Assembly: GCA_951812585.1 (NCBI GenBank) | Contig: OX638318.1 | Span: forward strand, 2,354,380 to 2,418,379 | DNA from: Rhodothermales bacterium | GTDB taxonomy: Bacteria; Bacteroidota; Rhodothermia; Rhodothermales; Bin80 | Direction: 5' to 3' | DNA: 64,000 bases | Part shown: piece by piece, positions 63,652-64,000 of the stretch | Layout of the letters: each line of letters begins with the position of its first letter | Numbering within the stretch: position 1 is the stretch's first letter | Notes under the pieces: model-generated | The model's database searches: none | What the model was told of the DNA's origin: nothing | What the model saw: the letters and a program-made list of their open reading frames with translations, nothing else | Position numbers and translations under genes: made by a program

Positions 63652-64000
63652 ATGGCGCTGCTGTTCGCCTTTTGGGCCTGCGCTCCAGCAGTCCGCCCGC
63701 CCAACATCGTGCTCATCATCGGGGACGACCATAGCTATCCGTATTTCGGATTTACGGGGTCGGCCCATGTGCACACGCCGCATATGGATTCGCTCGCGGC
63801 GGGCGGCGCCGTATTTCACCTCGGGCATACCACCAGCAATCATTGCCGCCCAGCGCTGCAGACGCTGATGACGGGGCTGGTGCCCGTGCAATACGATGCC
63901 ATGGCTGCAAAGCTGCATGCCGAGGTGGCGGCAGCATCGGCGGACTATCAGGCGGCGTCACCAGCGGCGCGGCAGCGGTGGGATCGGCAGTTCTTTGGAC
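63652..64000 (+). CDS. Sulfatase-family protein, N-terminal part (runs off the window)
   Basis: A frame open to the right edge: a hydrophobic signal (MALLFAFWAC, possible lipobox) is followed by RPPNIVLIIGDDHSYPYFG, the sulfatase metal-binding start, and TTSNHCRPALQTLMTG. The residue after CRPA is Leu instead of the Arg of the CxPxR formylglycine motif. The start is uncertain: ATG 63652, GTG 63637 or GTG 63580 (overlapping the rhomboid) are all possible. Confidence 0.8.
   Translation, partial: MALLFAFWACAPAVRPPNIVLIIGDDHSYPYFGFTGSAHVHTPHMDSLAAGGAVFHLGHTTSNHCRPALQTLMTGLVPVQYDAMAAKLHAEVAAASADYQAASPAARQRWDRQFFG

Overview
The window looks like chromosomal DNA of a moderately GC-rich Gram-negative member of the FCB group, most likely Rhodothermota (Rhodothermales-like). 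This rests on a secreted protease with a type IX secretion (T9SS) C-terminal sorting domain, lipoproteins with 6-bladed beta-propellers, a Wza/Wzz/Wzy polysaccharide locus, LpxH, and the general gene content. The phylum-level call is inference from family content; no rRNA marker is present.

Layout. 1-6.7 kb: end of an unidentified gene, hisB, metG, lpdA, a DUF4292-type lipoprotein and nadK. 6.8-12.5 kb: a co-directional block with an FAD oxidoreductase overlapping a NapH/NosR-like membrane ferredoxin, a lipoprotein, an MBL-fold hydrolase, a thioesterase and queE. 12.7-16.8 kb: a very large secreted subtilisin-like protease with about 20 plant-type leucine-rich repeats. 17-18.5 kb: an IS3-type insertion sequence ending 5 bp before the next gene. 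18.5-20.4 kb: a beta-propeller gene plus a DsbA-like gene. 20.5-33.1 kb: housekeeping and metabolic genes (class IV aminotransferase, sulfotransferase-like, two tandem inositol-phosphatase paralogues, GH3, folP-cdaA-pcm, degenerate GGDEF-like protein, citrate synthase, serine hydrolase). 33.2-33.7 kb: tRNA-Leu(GAG) and a tRNA-Lys(UUU) split inside its anticodon by a 327-nt group I intron. 33.8-38.5 kb: PPase-like gene, aspS and a POT peptide transporter. 38.5-48.7 kb: a minus-strand exopolysaccharide/O-antigen operon (Wza, Wzz, Wzy, FkbM methyltransferase, Wzx, three glycosyltransferases). 48.8-51.5 kb: ispE and a sulfatase. 52.2-54.5 kb: a graveyard of restriction-modification genes. 54.5-57.8 kb: a compact three-gene operon (secreted 8-cysteine peptide, propeller lipoprotein, thioredoxin-like protein) closed by an IS630-type element inserted in the last stop codon. 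58.1-58.9 kb: a decayed sbcD joined to an acetyltransferase tail. 58.9-64 kb: PBP1A, lpxH, two tandem rhomboid proteases and the start of a second sulfatase.

Two points stand out. First, the interrupted tRNA-Lys: the exons rebuild a perfect 73-nt tRNA, and the intron has recognisable P1, P2, P3, P7, P8, a terminal G and an R-like core element. Second, the peptide/propeller/thiol-oxidoreductase operon and a paralogous propeller/DsbA pair 35 kb away suggest a redox-dependent secreted-peptide system that I cannot match to a described one. Both copies sit against insertion sequences, and one lies next to dead defence genes, so this is a mobile or fast-changing part of the genome.

Gene starts were chosen by family alignment, signal peptides, overlaps and initiation codons. 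Shine-Dalgarno signals are weak or absent before many genes, so some starts remain uncertain.
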